From Myxococcaceae bacterium (GTDB lineage: Bacteria; Myxococcota_A; Polyangia; Polyangiales; Ga0077539): DNA of 36,325 bases. Position numbers and translations under genes: made by a program. The notes under the pieces are model-generated. The model was not told the DNA's origin. It was given only the letters and a program-made list of their open reading frames with translations, and did no database searches. The number at the start of each line of letters is the position of its first letter. Within the stretch, counting starts at the first letter, position 1. The stretch spans positions 1 through 36,325 of the forward strand of contig SCUS01000043.1 of NCBI GenBank assembly GCA_004297725.1. Reading direction: 5' to 3'. This document shows positions 17,128 to 24,765 of the stretch, piece by piece.

Positions 17128-20073
17128 TCATGCCAGCTCAAGTTCCCAGATGCCGTCCTCGACGCGCCGGAGGCGCAGGCTGCGGCCCTTCGCGTCGCCG
17201 ACGCTGTCGCTGCCCGTGGCGAGACGGAGGACACCCGTCGCCACGTTCTCTGTCCCGTCGCCCTCGCGGATCACGTTGATCGCGACCTTCGCGACTTTCG
17301 CGCGGTAGCGCTTCGACTCCCAGGCGATCGTGACCCACGCGCCGATCGCGCCGCAGACGCGCGCCTCGGGACCCAGCATGAGGCACAGGTGGTCGTCGCC
17401 GTTGCCGAGCACCTTGCCGACGACCTCGCCATGCCCCGGTCGCCGACGCGCGAACTCATACAACCTTGCGTCGGTGCGCTCGACCATCGCCCCGAAGACG
17501 ACCGGCGCCGGGACGTCGTCGGCCCGCCGTACGCTGAACTCCTCGCCCCGCAGCGTGAAGGTCCGCGGGTGCGCCTCGGCGAGCACCGCCATCGGGTAGC
17601 GGCGCGGAATCTCCGTGGAGTCTGCCTCGTCGAGTCGGCTGCGCCCGGTGGTCGGGTCGACGAAGTAGCGCCCCACGGCGGGGTGACGCGATGCGATCCG
17701 TTCGCGAAAGAGCCCAGCGCCCTCACGCACGGTAACCCGATCGGCACCCCGATCGGCCATGGCGCCGAGGAGCACCATCTTGTGCGGTCCCGTGAGGTTC
17801 GTGCTCTCGATGGTGGCGAGCAGCTCCCTCGCGGACGCGGAGCGGGCGAGCTGCAGGTCGGCGGCGTCGCCCACCCCGGCCTGGAGAAGCAGGTCGAGCC
17901 ACGAGCCGAACAGCTTGACGATGGTCGCCGTCGAGAGCCCGGTGCGCGAGAGCACCGCCGTCAGCGAGGGGCGCCCTCCGTCGGCGTGGAGGGCCTGCAC
18001 CGCGGCGACGAGGCGCGCCCGCGGTCCCTGCGCAGCGCGCTCGATGGCCCGCACGGCGTCGAGGGCCTCCGGGGTGAGGTGGACTTCGCGGCCATCGTTC
18101 CATTGCCGCGCGTAGGTCGCGTTGGGGGGGGCACGCGCGATTTCGTCCGACGAGACGCCCAGGAGCTCGAGACGCGCCCGCGCGCGACGGTGGTTGCCCA
18201 CGAGGTCGAGCACCGTGAGCGCCGTCTTGCCGGGGTGAAGCCGCAGGCCGCGGCCGATCTGCTGGAGGAAGACCGTCGGCGAGTCCGTAGGGCGCAGCAG
18301 CACCACGCGGTCGATCTCGGGCACGTCGATGCCCTCGTTGAAGACGTCGACCGCCACGATCGCGTCGAGCCTCCCCGCGCGCAGATCGTCGAGGGCCCGC
18401 CCGCGCGCCGCCGCACCGGGGCCGCTGTGCACGCACGCGACGCGCATCGAGGCTCCGCGCAGCGCCTTCGCGGTGTGCTCGGCGTGGGCGATCGACACGC
18501 AGAACACCAGGCTCCGCGTGCCCGCGTGGCGCGGGTCGGCGAGGGCCGCGAGCACGCAGTCGGTCCGCGCGCCGCGGAGCATCGCAGCCTCGAGGTCGTC
18601 GTCGCGGTACCCGGTCGGGCCGCGGGTGGCCGTGAGCTTCGAGTAGTCGACGGGGTCGGGCACGCCGAAGTAGTGGAATGGGACGAGCCAGCCCACGCGA
18701 ATGGCTTCGAGGAGCGTGCGCTCCCAGGCCACTACGCCGTCGAAGAGGGGATAGATGTTGGCGCCGTCGAGGCGCTCGGGGGTGGCGGTGAGGCCCAGCA
18801 CGAAGCGGGCGCGCGATCGCGTGAAGAGACGCTCGTAGCTGCCGGCCGCGCCGTGGTGCGCCTCGTCGACGACCACGTACGCGAAGTCCGCGAGGGTGGC
18901 GTCGTCGATCGCGTCGAGGCTCCACACGGAGGCGTACACGTGGTCGGATCGGACGGACTTTTCGTCCTGGTGCACGAAGCCGTGCGTACCCGTGCGGACT
19001 CGCTCGAAGGCTTCGCGCGCCTGCACGAGCAGCTCCTGACGGTGCGCGACGAAGAGCACGCGACCTTGGCCGGGCGGGACGACCACGAGGGAGTCGAGCG
19101 CCGCGAGGATCGTCTTGCCGAGTCCCGTCGCCGCCACCACGAGCGCCCGCGTGAAGCCCTGCGCGCGCACCGCGGCGAGTGCGGCGAGCACCTCGCGCTG
19201 CGCCTCGTTGGGGGTGACCTCGTCGCGGGTGGGCTCCGGGTCGAGGAGCGTCGCCGGAGGTAGGAAGGTGCGCGCCCGCGCCTCCCACCGGGCGATCGCG
19301 GCGGCGTCGAGGGGGACGCCCTCGCGCCCGAAGAGGACGTCGAGGCGGTCGCGCGCCTCGTCGAGAAGGGAGGCCGCGCTTGCGTCGTCGAGGGCGAGGT
19401 TCCACTCGAGGGCGTCGTGAGCGCCCGTGAGGGCGCTGCTCGAGAGGTTCGACGAGCCGACGAAGAGACTCACGAAGCCGCCGCGCGTGACGATGCGATA
19501 GACCTTCGGGTGGAAGTGCCGATCGGGGTCCTCGACGAAGCGCACGTGCGCCTGGGGGAAGTGCGCGGTGAGGGCGTGGAGCGCGTGCAGCGCGTCGGGC
19601 CGCGTTCCACCGAGGTAGCAGCCGGCGAGCAGGCGGAGGGCGCAGCCGCGGTCGAGCGCGTCGCGGAGCTCGCGCTGCACGAGCGCGACGCCGCCGCGGG
19701 TGACATACGCGACCACCACGTCGAGGTGGGTCGCCTCTGCGAGGAGCGGACGCAGGCCGTCCCACAAGGACGGCGCGTTGCCGGCGAAGAGCCGCGCGCC
19801 GTCGCGCGCCGCGAAGACCGACGGCGCAAGGGCCTCGCCCCGGACGAGGCTCCGCTCAGGCATCGCGGGGCGCGTGAGAACGTCGGCGAGGGCGCGCAGC
19901 TCGGCAGCGTGGCGCGCGGCGTCGCTGGAGTCTCCGCGCAGTTCGGCGCGCGCGAGGAGCCCGGCCACGCGGTGGGCCTCCTGCGCTGCCGCGACGCGAT
20001 AGGAATCGGCGGGCAGGCGAACCACCGAGTCAGGCTCGCAGGGGTCACCGAGCCATCGAAGACGATGAACCAT
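17128..20073 (-). CDS. PLD-family nuclease / DEAD helicase / DUF3427 protein
   Basis: 981-residue fusion. Residues about 110-250 form a phospholipase D-type nuclease half with H188-x-K190 (HFHPKVYRI) and GSSNLSSSAL (206-215). The SF2 helicase follows: Walker A AATGLGKT (314-321), DEAHHG (403-408), FVLGLTATPERLDG, the second lobe with VDVFNEGIDVPEID and the arginine motif QQIGRGLRLH. The C-terminal part (about 780-981) has the length and place of DUF3427. Such proteins are common defence-island ATP-dependent nucleases. One HKD motif per chain implies a dimeric active site, as in other PLD enzymes (family knowledge). The start is ATG 20073 with a weak GAGGG 4 nt upstream. It stands alone on the minus strand, with about 700 bases to the next leftward gene, so it is probably its own unit. 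It could supply the nuclease missing from the helicase-methylase operon, which is inference. Confidence 0.86.
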   Translation of the reverse strand: MVHRLRWLGDPCEPDSVVRLPADSYRVAAAQEAHRVAGLLARAELRGDSSDAARHAAELRALADVLTRPAMPERSLVRGEALAPSVFAARDGARLFAGNAPSLWDGLRPLLAEATHLDVVVAYVTRGGVALVQRELRDALDRGCALRLLAGCYLGGTRPDALHALHALTAHFPQAHVRFVEDPDRHFHPKVYRIVTRGGFVSLFVGSSNLSSSALTGAHDALEWNLALDDASAASLLDEARDRLDVLFGREGVPLDAAAIARWEARARTFLPPATLLDPEPTRDEVTPNEAQREVLAALAAVRAQGFTRALVVAATGLGKTILAALDSLVVVPPGQGRVLFVAHRQELLVQAREAFERVRTGTHGFVHQDEKSVRSDHVYASVWSLDAIDDATLADFAYVVVDEAHHGAAGSYERLFTRSRARFVLGLTATPERLDGANIYPLFDGVVAWERTLLEAIRVGWLVPFHYFGVPDPVDYSKLTATRGPTGYRDDDLEAAMLRGARTDCVLAALADPRHAGTRSLVFCVSIAHAEHTAKALRGASMRVACVHSGPGAAARGRALDDLRAGRLDAIVAVDVFNEGIDVPEIDRVVLLRPTDSPTVFLQQIGRGLRLHPGKTALTVLDLVGNHRRARARLELLGVSSDEIARAPPNATYARQWNDGREVHLTPEALDAVRAIERAAQGPRARLVAAVQALHADGGRPSLTAVLSRTGLSTATIVKLFGSWLDLLLQAGVGDAADLQLARSASARELLATIESTNLTGPHKMVLLGAMADRGADRVTVREGAGLFRERIASRHPAVGRYFVDPTTGRSRLDEADSTEIPRRYPMAVLAEAHPRTFTLRGEEFSVRRADDVPAPVVFGAMVERTDARLYEFARRRPGHGEVVGKVLGNGDDHLCLMLGPEARVCGAIGAWVTIAWESKRYRAKVAKVAINVIREGDGTENVATGVLRLATGSDSVGDAKGRSLRLRRVEDGIWELELA

Positions 20074-20576
20074 TCGCCCTCGAGAGTCGCAGCTTCACGA
20101 GCCCCGCGGGGATCACAAAGTCACGAGGCCGCCACGGCGTCATTCGGCGGCTCAACTTGCGTGGCGTCGCGTTGGTCCCAGCCGGGGTTGTACGTGCGAC
20201 CGTAGGTGCCCCCAATGACCCCAGGTCCGGAGGCTCCGCGTGATGGGGAGCGGGAAGGATCGTTGATCGGCAAGTGCCACGGACCCGAGTCCCGTGGTGT
20301 CGCCGCGCGAAGCACCCAGCAGATGGAGCCCCGCTGCCCGGAACGATCGCCGCCTGTTCAGCTGTCGGCGCACCGATCAGGCCATCAACACAGCTCACAG
20401 GCACCACGACGACCGACCAAGGGGGCGACGCGGATCCGCACACCTCACCGGCGCGCGTGCCAGGTCACTCGGGAGGAACCCGCGTCGGCGAGGGAACCCT
20501 CGAAGTGGTTGTTCGGGGACTACGGCCCCACGGAGCGCTCGACGCTCGCGTTCGGGCCGGTGTACGTCCCTCCGTC
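20074..20576. other. Intergenic gap upstream of the PLD-helicase
   Basis: About 500 bases between divergent genes, so promoters for both should be here; no clear -35/-10 pair is seen. A leftward frame ending at 20121 has a protein-like tail (GVIGGTYGRTYNPGWDQRD) but no start signal or upstream coding character, and may be the tail of a lost gene. Confidence 0.4.
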
Positions 20577-21083
20577 ATGCCACTGCCGAAGCCGATCCGG
20601 GTGTTGTCCCCGGACGAGGTGCGGATTTGTCGCGACGGCGACGCCGCGATCCTGGAGCCCGCGGACGCGGCCGTCGGAACAACCCGCTTCGTCCTGGGCG
20701 CCGAGCGCGTGGCGCGCATGACCGACGCGGAGATCCTCGCCGCGTGGAACGAGTCCGTGACCGCGCAGCAGGACTACGCGGACGCCCTGGACCTTCCCAC
20801 GATCGAGATCCCCCTGGGGCGCCCCCAGCTCGATTTCCACCCGCGCGCCCGCCAGTGGGTACCGCGCGGCCACGTCGTGCGCATGGAGATTCTCGGCACG
20901 AGCGACGCCGGCCCGGACGAGCCCTGCGTCTGCGTCGATGGCCGCGACCTCACGGTGTCCGAGTTTCTGGGGATGCTCAACACCTTCGCCGGCTGGGGTG
21001 CGCGACTGACCTTCGTGGATGCCCACGCGACCCACGTCGCACCGGAGGTCGAGGTGCGCGAGCCGATGGAGCCGGAACGCTGA
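20577..21083 (+). CDS. Hypothetical protein, 168 residues
   Basis: Not recognised. The sequence reads as a soluble, acidic globular protein: MPLPKPIRVLSPDEVRICR at the start, a helical segment (RMTDAEILAAWNESVTAQQD), a central IPLGRPQLDFHPRARQW and an acidic C-terminus. Amino-acid composition is balanced, unlike the Arg/Pro-rich antisense frames in this DNA, which is the main reason to accept it. ATG 20577 is chosen because upstream codons in the same frame look non-coding; no good ribosome site is visible. It diverges from the PLD-helicase gene. No signal peptide, membrane segment or cysteine cluster is seen. Function unknown. Confidence 0.55.
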   Translation: MPLPKPIRVLSPDEVRICRDGDAAILEPADAAVGTTRFVLGAERVARMTDAEILAAWNESVTAQQDYADALDLPTIEIPLGRPQLDFHPRARQWVPRGHVVRMEILGTSDAGPDEPCVCVDGRDLTVSEFLGMLNTFAGWGARLTFVDAHATHVAPEVEVREPMEPER

Positions 21084-21421
21084 GCCTGGCCCCGCGTGCG
21101 CCGCCTCCCGCGGCGTCGACGCTGCCGAGCGACACGCGTCGCGATGATCGCGCGCGCCTCGCCGAGGACGCCATGATTACCAGCGGCGATGCCCTCCCGG
21201 CGATACGGTCCCGCGGCACCCGCACCTCGACGAAAACACCGATCTCGAGCCGCTCGACGCGGGGCTGCGTGCCGACCTCGCGCCCTACGGCGACTCCTCC
21301 CCGGGCTGGGTCGAGCACCTTCTCGCGACCAACAGGCCGGCTGAGGGTGGCGCGACATCCCCGCTGGGAGATCAGGCAACTACTGCCCCGAACCTGCGGA
21401 CTCGCGCGGTAGATCCATGCC
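21084..21421. other. Gap with a protein-like fragment
   Basis: No intact gene. Around 21200-21330 one rightward frame reads LDENTDLEPLDAGLRADLAP and then YGDSSPGWVEHLLATN, which is protein-like, but no start codon or ribosome site belongs to it and the ends look random. Likely gene debris, consistent with the frameshifted gene directly downstream. Confidence 0.35.
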
Positions 21422-21920
21422 GTGCGCCGTGATCGAACCCCTCCAGCACCGCCGCGCGAACTCGCCACGCGCGTCCGGCGCCTCGCCGCCCTGGCGGCCG
21501 AGGCGAAGACCACGGACTTCGGAAGAATCCCGGTCACGCGGCTGACCGTCCTCAAGGCCCTCTGCCGCGACGCGGACGCCGCCGCGCACTTTCTGGTGCA
21601 CCTCGCCGCCGCGGCCTCGCGCGACCGACTCCTCCGCGACCGACGTCCCCAGCACCTTCCCGAGGTCGAGTGGCGGCACGACCAGGGCCTCGCGACCCGC
21701 GCCGTCGGGCGCATGGAGCGCCGCCTCGCGTCCCCGCGGAAGGGCGATGCCACAGCGCTGCCCACCTGCCTCGACGAGGTCGCGCGCGTCCGGGCGGAGA
21801 CCCGCGACGCCCGACGAGGGCGGGCTCATCTGGGAATGCCGACCGAGCTACCCCTCGCTCGACGACGCCCTCGCGGCCCTGGAGCGGGGCATCGCACCCT
21901 GGTTCGCGCGGAACCGCTGA
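21422..21920 (+). pseudogene. Frameshifted hypothetical gene (about 165 residues when joined)
   Basis: From GTG 21422 the frame reads ELATRVRRLAALAAEAKTTD, then VTRLTVLKALCRDADAAAHF and CLDEVARVRAETRD, up to about 21800. It then turns into Arg/Pro-rich noise. At the same place another frame becomes protein-like: ATPDEGGLIWECRPSYPSLD, then DALAALERGIAPWFARNR and a TGA at 21918. Joining the two gives one plausible helical protein. Either a real frameshift has inactivated it or the assembly has a one-base error in the GC-rich stretch near 21790-21815. The start is uncertain: an ATG at 21417 in another frame gives a short MPCAVIEPLQHRR leader. Function unknown. It converges on the toxin gene. Confidence 0.45.
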
Positions 21921-21954
21921 GCCCTGCGACTGCGCCACCGAGAGCACGCACTAC

Positions 21955-22320
21955 TCAGGCGCGTCGAAGAACCGCGACGCGATCGCGCTCCAACATCACC
22001 ACGCCCGCGTCGTCCCGACCCAGTTCAGCGCCCAGCACGGGCCAGGCTTCGTCCAGGAGTCGCAGAAGCGTCTGCGTCGAAGCGTTGCCCACACCGAGAA
22101 GGAGCACCACCGGAGGTGCGCCCCGCACCGCCGCGAGGTCGAGAAAGTCCTTGTCCTTGCTGACGACGACGGCCCCCTCTTCGGCGGCGAGCCGCCAGAT
22201 CTCAGCGTCGGGCAGGCGCAACCCGTCCGGCAGGTCGACGACGTGTCGGGCCTCGTGACCGCGGGCGACGAGCCAACCGACAAGCCTCGGCGGCAGCTGC
22301 GCGTCGATCAGGAACTTCAC
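21955..22320 (-). CDS. DUF5615 PIN-like toxin
   Basis: 121 residues. Starts VKFLIDAQLPPRLVGWLVAR, then GHEARHVVDL, LPDAEIWRLA, VVVSKDKDFLDLA and VVLLLGVGNAST. This is the DUF5615 (Mut7-C/PIN-like) pattern, with acidic residues at D6, in DAEIW and in KDKDFL forming the presumed nuclease pocket. Members are predicted RNases of type II toxin-antitoxin pairs. GTG 22320 overlaps the antitoxin stop in a GTGA, giving strict coupling; an upstream in-frame extension lies inside the antitoxin gene and is rejected. Its place next to the att site fits a stabilisation or addiction function for the neighbouring island. Confidence 0.87.
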   Translation of the reverse strand: MKFLIDAQLPPRLVGWLVARGHEARHVVDLPDGLRLPDAEIWRLAAEEGAVVVSKDKDFLDLAAVRGAPPVVLLLGVGNASTQTLLRLLDEAWPVLGAELGRDDAGVVMLERDRVAVLRRA

Positions 22321-22550
22321 GCCGCGTCGCGGCGGATGGGCAGCTCCTCGCGCCGCGCCTGTCGAGCCGCGAAGTCGAGGCAGGCGGCGATGTCCTCGCG
22401 TTCGAGGTAGGGGTAGTCCGCGAGGATCTCCTCGGTGGTCATGCCGCCGGCGAGGAGTTCCAGGACGTCGGCCACCGCAACGCGCAGACCCCGGATGGTG
22501 GGCCGACCGCCACAGACGCCGGGGACGAGGGTGATGCGGAATTCGGACAT
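22317..22550 (-). CDS. DUF433 antitoxin
   Basis: 77 residues. ITLVPGVCGGRPTIRGLRVA, then VADVLELLAGGMTTEEILAD and YPYLEREDIAACLDFAARQA form the classical DUF433 layout: a short beta start followed by a winged-helix-like core. Partner of the downstream DUF5615 toxin and probably the operon's autorepressor, as in VapB-like antitoxins (family knowledge). ATG 22550 has GGAGA about 8 nt upstream. The two genes form a complete type II pair. Confidence 0.88.
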   Translation of the reverse strand: MSEFRITLVPGVCGGRPTIRGLRVAVADVLELLAGGMTTEEILADYPYLEREDIAACLDFAARQARREELPIRRDAA

Positions 22551-22745
22551 TGGTGATCTCTCCGGAACGCGGGCCGACGTGACGCTCGCAGGCTACCACC
22601 AGGACCGACGTGGCGCGTACGCGAGCGTGCCCGCGCTCGGTACCATCGGTGCTCGACGGACAACGTCATGGACCTCACGTTCACGAGCCCCCCGCTGCCG
22701 TCCGCGGCACGTGGCGCTGCCCCCCACTTTGCCCCCCTCGAAGAC

Positions 22746-22821
22746 GAAACGGCTGGAACGACCGGGTACGCCTCAGAAACGGGTTGTGCCGTCATCGAAA
22801 CGGGAAGTGACGCCTCGAAAC
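22746..22821 (+). repeat. Four direct GAAAC-centred repeats beside the att core
   Basis: GAAAC occurs at 22746, 22776, 22797 and 22817, each preceded by C or A and three of the four followed by GG, as in CGAAACGGG. Spacings are 30, 21 and 20 bases, about two to three helical turns, so the copies face nearly the same side of the DNA. They end about 10 bases before the tRNA-derived core. This arrangement resembles arm-type integrase sites or excisionase sites; that role is inferred. Confidence 0.5.
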
Positions 22822-22830
22822 GCTTTCCGG

Positions 22831-22879
22831 GCGGCTTCCCAAGCTGAACGTCGCCGGTTCGATCCCGGTCGCCCGCTCC
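22831..22879 (+). other. Attachment site: 3' half of a tRNA-Gly(CCC) gene
   Basis: Contains the anticodon arm GCGGC-TTCCCAA-GCTGA (22831-22847) with anticodon CCC, a 5-nt variable loop, T stem-loop GCCGG-TTCGATC-CCGGT (22853-22869), acceptor strand CGCCCGC (22870-22876), discriminator T and CC. The acceptor end and anticodon arm match tRNA-Gly(CCC) genes such as E. coli glyU. No D arm or 5' acceptor (GCGGGCG) precedes it, so it is a fragment, not a tRNA gene. It starts in the anticodon arm, the usual crossover place for one class of tyrosine integrases, and an integrase gene ends 60 bases away. Read in tRNA orientation, such a fragment is the far end of an element lying to the left, or the shared core between two tandem elements. 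Confidence 0.82.
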
Positions 22880-22900
22880 GAGAAACCTCTAGAGAATCGT

Positions 22901-22933
22901 GGCCCGTTGCGAGTGACACTCCAACGGGCCTTT
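22901..22933 (+). terminator. Rho-independent terminator after the tRNA-Gly fragment
   Basis: Perfect 8-bp stem GGCCCGTT (22901-22908) and AACGGGCC (22923-22930) with a 14-nt loop, followed by TTTG. It is oriented with the tRNA fragment and probably was the terminator of the original tRNA-Gly gene. The integrase stop codon lies 6 bases beyond it, so the hairpin also sits at the end of the leftward operon. Confidence 0.65.
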
Positions 22934-22938
22934 GTCGT

Positions 22939-24282
22939 TCAGGGGGAGTTTCCCACCACCTTTCCCACCACCTCTCCCTTCGACTCGTCGACGCGCAGGG
23001 CTTCGCGGAAGCCTGCGAGCGAAACCACCCGCGCGAGGCTCGCGCGCTGCTCGGTCTCGCCGACGGTCGAGTAGTGGCGCTGCATCTCCTCGGTGGCGTG
23101 GCCGGAGATGGAGCGCGTGACGAGGTCGCCCACCGCGGCGGCACGGGCGAGGTCCTGGAAGGTCCGGCGCATCGCCCGCGGCGTGATCCGCTTGCGAAGC
23201 CCCAGCGCCTTCCGCACCAGGGCGAAGGGCTTGTCGAGCGCCGAGGGCGCTCGGAAGCCGCCGAGGTCCGAGGGGAAGAGCAGCTCGCTCTTCTCGATCT
23301 CCTCGTCCTCGGGGAGCGTGTCGACGTGCCAGCGCAGGATCGCGACGAGATCCTCGGGGATCGCGATCCGCTGGCGCTGTCGCGTCTTGGTCGTGTTCAT
23401 CACCTCATCGCCCACCGTCTGGGAGCGGCGGACGAGGAGCACCCCTTCGTCCCACAGGACGTCGGCCTTCGACCCCTTGCGGCGCAGGGGCCGGAGGGTC
23501 GAGGGTCGGAGCCCCGTCGCGAAGCCGAGGGCGGTCATCGCGAAGTGCTGCGGGCAGAGCTCGCGCATCTTCGAGAGGAACCGCTTCGCCTCCTCCACCG
23601 TGAGGCTGTTGGGCTCCTCCTCGGTGTAGGTGGGGTGGTCGCTCGTATCGAGCGGGTGGATGCCGCGCATCGGGTTCCGGTCGAGATCGTGCTCCTCGAC
23701 GAAGGCGTTCACGATGACGCGGAGGATCGCGAGCCGGATGTTGACCGTGCGCGGCGCGACCTTCGCCACGCGCGATCGCTTCTTCGGGGTGTTCGCCACG
23801 AGCACCCTCTCCTCCTCCGGCTTCCGCAGGCCCGTCGCCTGCGCGTCGAGCCACTTCTGGATGTCCGCCCGGCGGATCTCATGAACGGCGAAGGTCCCGA
23901 AGGCCGGGACGAGGTGCTGGGCGAGCACATCGCCCCAGAGCCGCCTCGTCTTGGCCGACTTGATCTCACCGCGATCGATCTTCCGCGCGAGCAAGGACAC
24001 CCCGTAGTCGGCGAAGAGCACCTTCGACGGAGTCGGCGCCGCCACGGTCGGGTTCCTCACCGCCCGCAACAGCTCCTGCAGGTGGCTGTAGGCCACTGCG
24101 GGGTCGTCCCCGTCGAGGGCGCGCATCACCTCGCGCTGCTTCTTCGTGCGCGGGTCCGTGGCGCGGCCCCGCACCAGGTACCCTCCTTCCTTCTTGCGCC
24201 ACACGCCCGGCAGGGCCGGGGTGAGCGCGATCTCGTAGCCCCAACGGTTCACGTACGTCGCCTTCTGCTGCTTCGTCTTCAT
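22939..24282 (-). CDS. Tyrosine recombinase / phage-type integrase
   Basis: 447 residues. N-terminal AT-rich-DNA/arm-binding part (1-80), SAM-like core-binding domain (about 88-200) and catalytic domain (225-430). Catalytic residues: R259 in ATGLRPSTLR, K299 in NTTKTRQ, R372 in the box TPRAMRRTF, H395 in SGHATEEM and Y404 in QRHYSTV. The first box II position, usually His, is Arg369. ATG 24282 follows AAGGAGG with 8-nt spacing, an excellent site; the frame extends further upstream but without coding character. Its 3' end lies next to the tRNA-Gly att fragment, the arrangement common in ICEs where int ends beside attP. Catalyses integration and, with the HTH protein just upstream, excision. 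Confidence 0.93.
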   Translation of the reverse strand: MKTKQQKATYVNRWGYEIALTPALPGVWRKKEGGYLVRGRATDPRTKKQREVMRALDGDDPAVAYSHLQELLRAVRNPTVAAPTPSKVLFADYGVSLLARKIDRGEIKSAKTRRLWGDVLAQHLVPAFGTFAVHEIRRADIQKWLDAQATGLRKPEEERVLVANTPKKRSRVAKVAPRTVNIRLAILRVIVNAFVEEHDLDRNPMRGIHPLDTSDHPTYTEEEPNSLTVEEAKRFLSKMRELCPQHFAMTALGFATGLRPSTLRPLRRKGSKADVLWDEGVLLVRRSQTVGDEVMNTTKTRQRQRIAIPEDLVAILRWHVDTLPEDEEIEKSELLFPSDLGGFRAPSALDKPFALVRKALGLRKRITPRAMRRTFQDLARAAAVGDLVTRSISGHATEEMQRHYSTVGETEQRASLARVVSLAGFREALRVDESKGEVVGKVVGNSP

Positions 24283-24526
24283 CGGGTGCGCCTCCTTCGG
24301 CGGAGGGCAGAGCCGGATGTCCCGCGCTCGATGTAGCAGGCGGATGACCCGTGAGAAAGCGATCGAGATCGGCCCGCCAGAACATGTGCGTGCCGTGCCC
24401 TCCGCGCCTTCCCGCGAAGGCGAGCCGCCCGTCGAATACGGCCTTGCGGATGCCGTCGGGCGTCTTGTACCCGCAGTACGCGGCGGCCTCGCGGGTCGTG
24501 AGAAGCGGACGATTGATCGATGACAT
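23966..24526 (-). CDS. Excisionase-like HTH (MerR/HTH_17-type) DNA-binding protein
   Basis: From ATG 24526, with GGGAGG 7 nt upstream, reads MSSINRPLLTTREAAAYCGY, then KTPDGIRKAVFDGRLAFAGR and MFWRADLDRFL. This is the AlpA/Xis-style HTH_17 fold: helix-turn-helix, then a wing ending in a W-R-x-D-LDRFL helix. The domain ends near residue 70. The frame then stays open for 186 residues and overlaps the integrase gene by about 317 nt, where it becomes Gly/Arg/Pro-rich. The functional protein may therefore be the first 70-100 residues with a disordered tail, or the frame may be shifted in the data. Likely role: recombination directionality factor and regulator of int. It is co-directional with int and 5' to it. 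Confidence 0.72.
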   Translation of the reverse strand: MSSINRPLLTTREAAAYCGYKTPDGIRKAVFDGRLAFAGRRGGHGTHMFWRADLDRFLTGHPPATSSAGHPALPSAEGGAPDEDEAAEGDVREPLGLRDRAHPGPAGRVAQEGRRVPGAGPRHGPAHEEAARGDARPRRGRPRSGLQPPAGAVAGGEEPDRGGADSVEGALRRLRGVLARAEDRSR

Positions 24527-24695
24527 ACGACGACCTCCCGGCCCATGGGGCCGACGAAGTGGACGACGAGACGGCACGGCGCCGGGCGCCCTCGCAGCCG
24601 AAAGGGTGAGCCCCTTCAATCAGGCCGAACCCCACACATACAGGTTTCGCGTGCGTGCACGATCGGCCTGCCTTCCAGCCGTTTTCGCGCACTTG

Positions 24696-24765
24696 CCCCG
24701 CCCTTGCGGTTGGGGCGGGGGTGAAGGGCACCCTTCGCGCGGATGCTGCCTCGTCGGAGGAGGCA
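24696..24765. repeat. Three consecutive hairpins between the HTH gene and the upstream operon
   Basis: CCCCGCCC (24696-24703) pairs with GGGCGGGG within 24712-24720. GAAGGG (24723-24728) pairs with CCCTTC (24731-24736). TGCCTC (24747-24752) pairs with GAGGCA (24760-24765). They follow the stop of the replication-relaxation gene. No T-run follows on the minus strand, so they are not a standard intrinsic terminator. They could be a rho-coupled terminator, an mRNA stabiliser, or part of a transfer or replication origin. Confidence 0.45.

Noticed and set aside
16441..19263. Very long rightward open frame (about 940 codons) opposite the PLD-helicase
   Set aside because: Antisense shadow typical of GC-rich genes: Arg/Glu/Gly/His-rich, no motifs, while the minus strand carries the HKD, Walker and DEAH motifs.
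1..20073. Canonical DISARM
   Set aside because: No separate DrmA, DrmB and DrmC; the PLD gene is a helicase-DUF3427 fusion and is not in the same operon.
20121..20315. 64-codon leftward open frame with a protein-like tail
   Set aside because: Only the last 30 residues look like protein; no start signal or coupling to a neighbour.
22746..22821. GAAAC repeats as a CRISPR array
   Set aside because: Only about 5-8 conserved bases per copy and spacings of 20-30; no repeat-spacer structure and no cas genes.
22801..22880. Complete tRNA gene
   Set aside because: The D arm and 5' acceptor strand are missing; only the anticodon arm to the 3' end is present.
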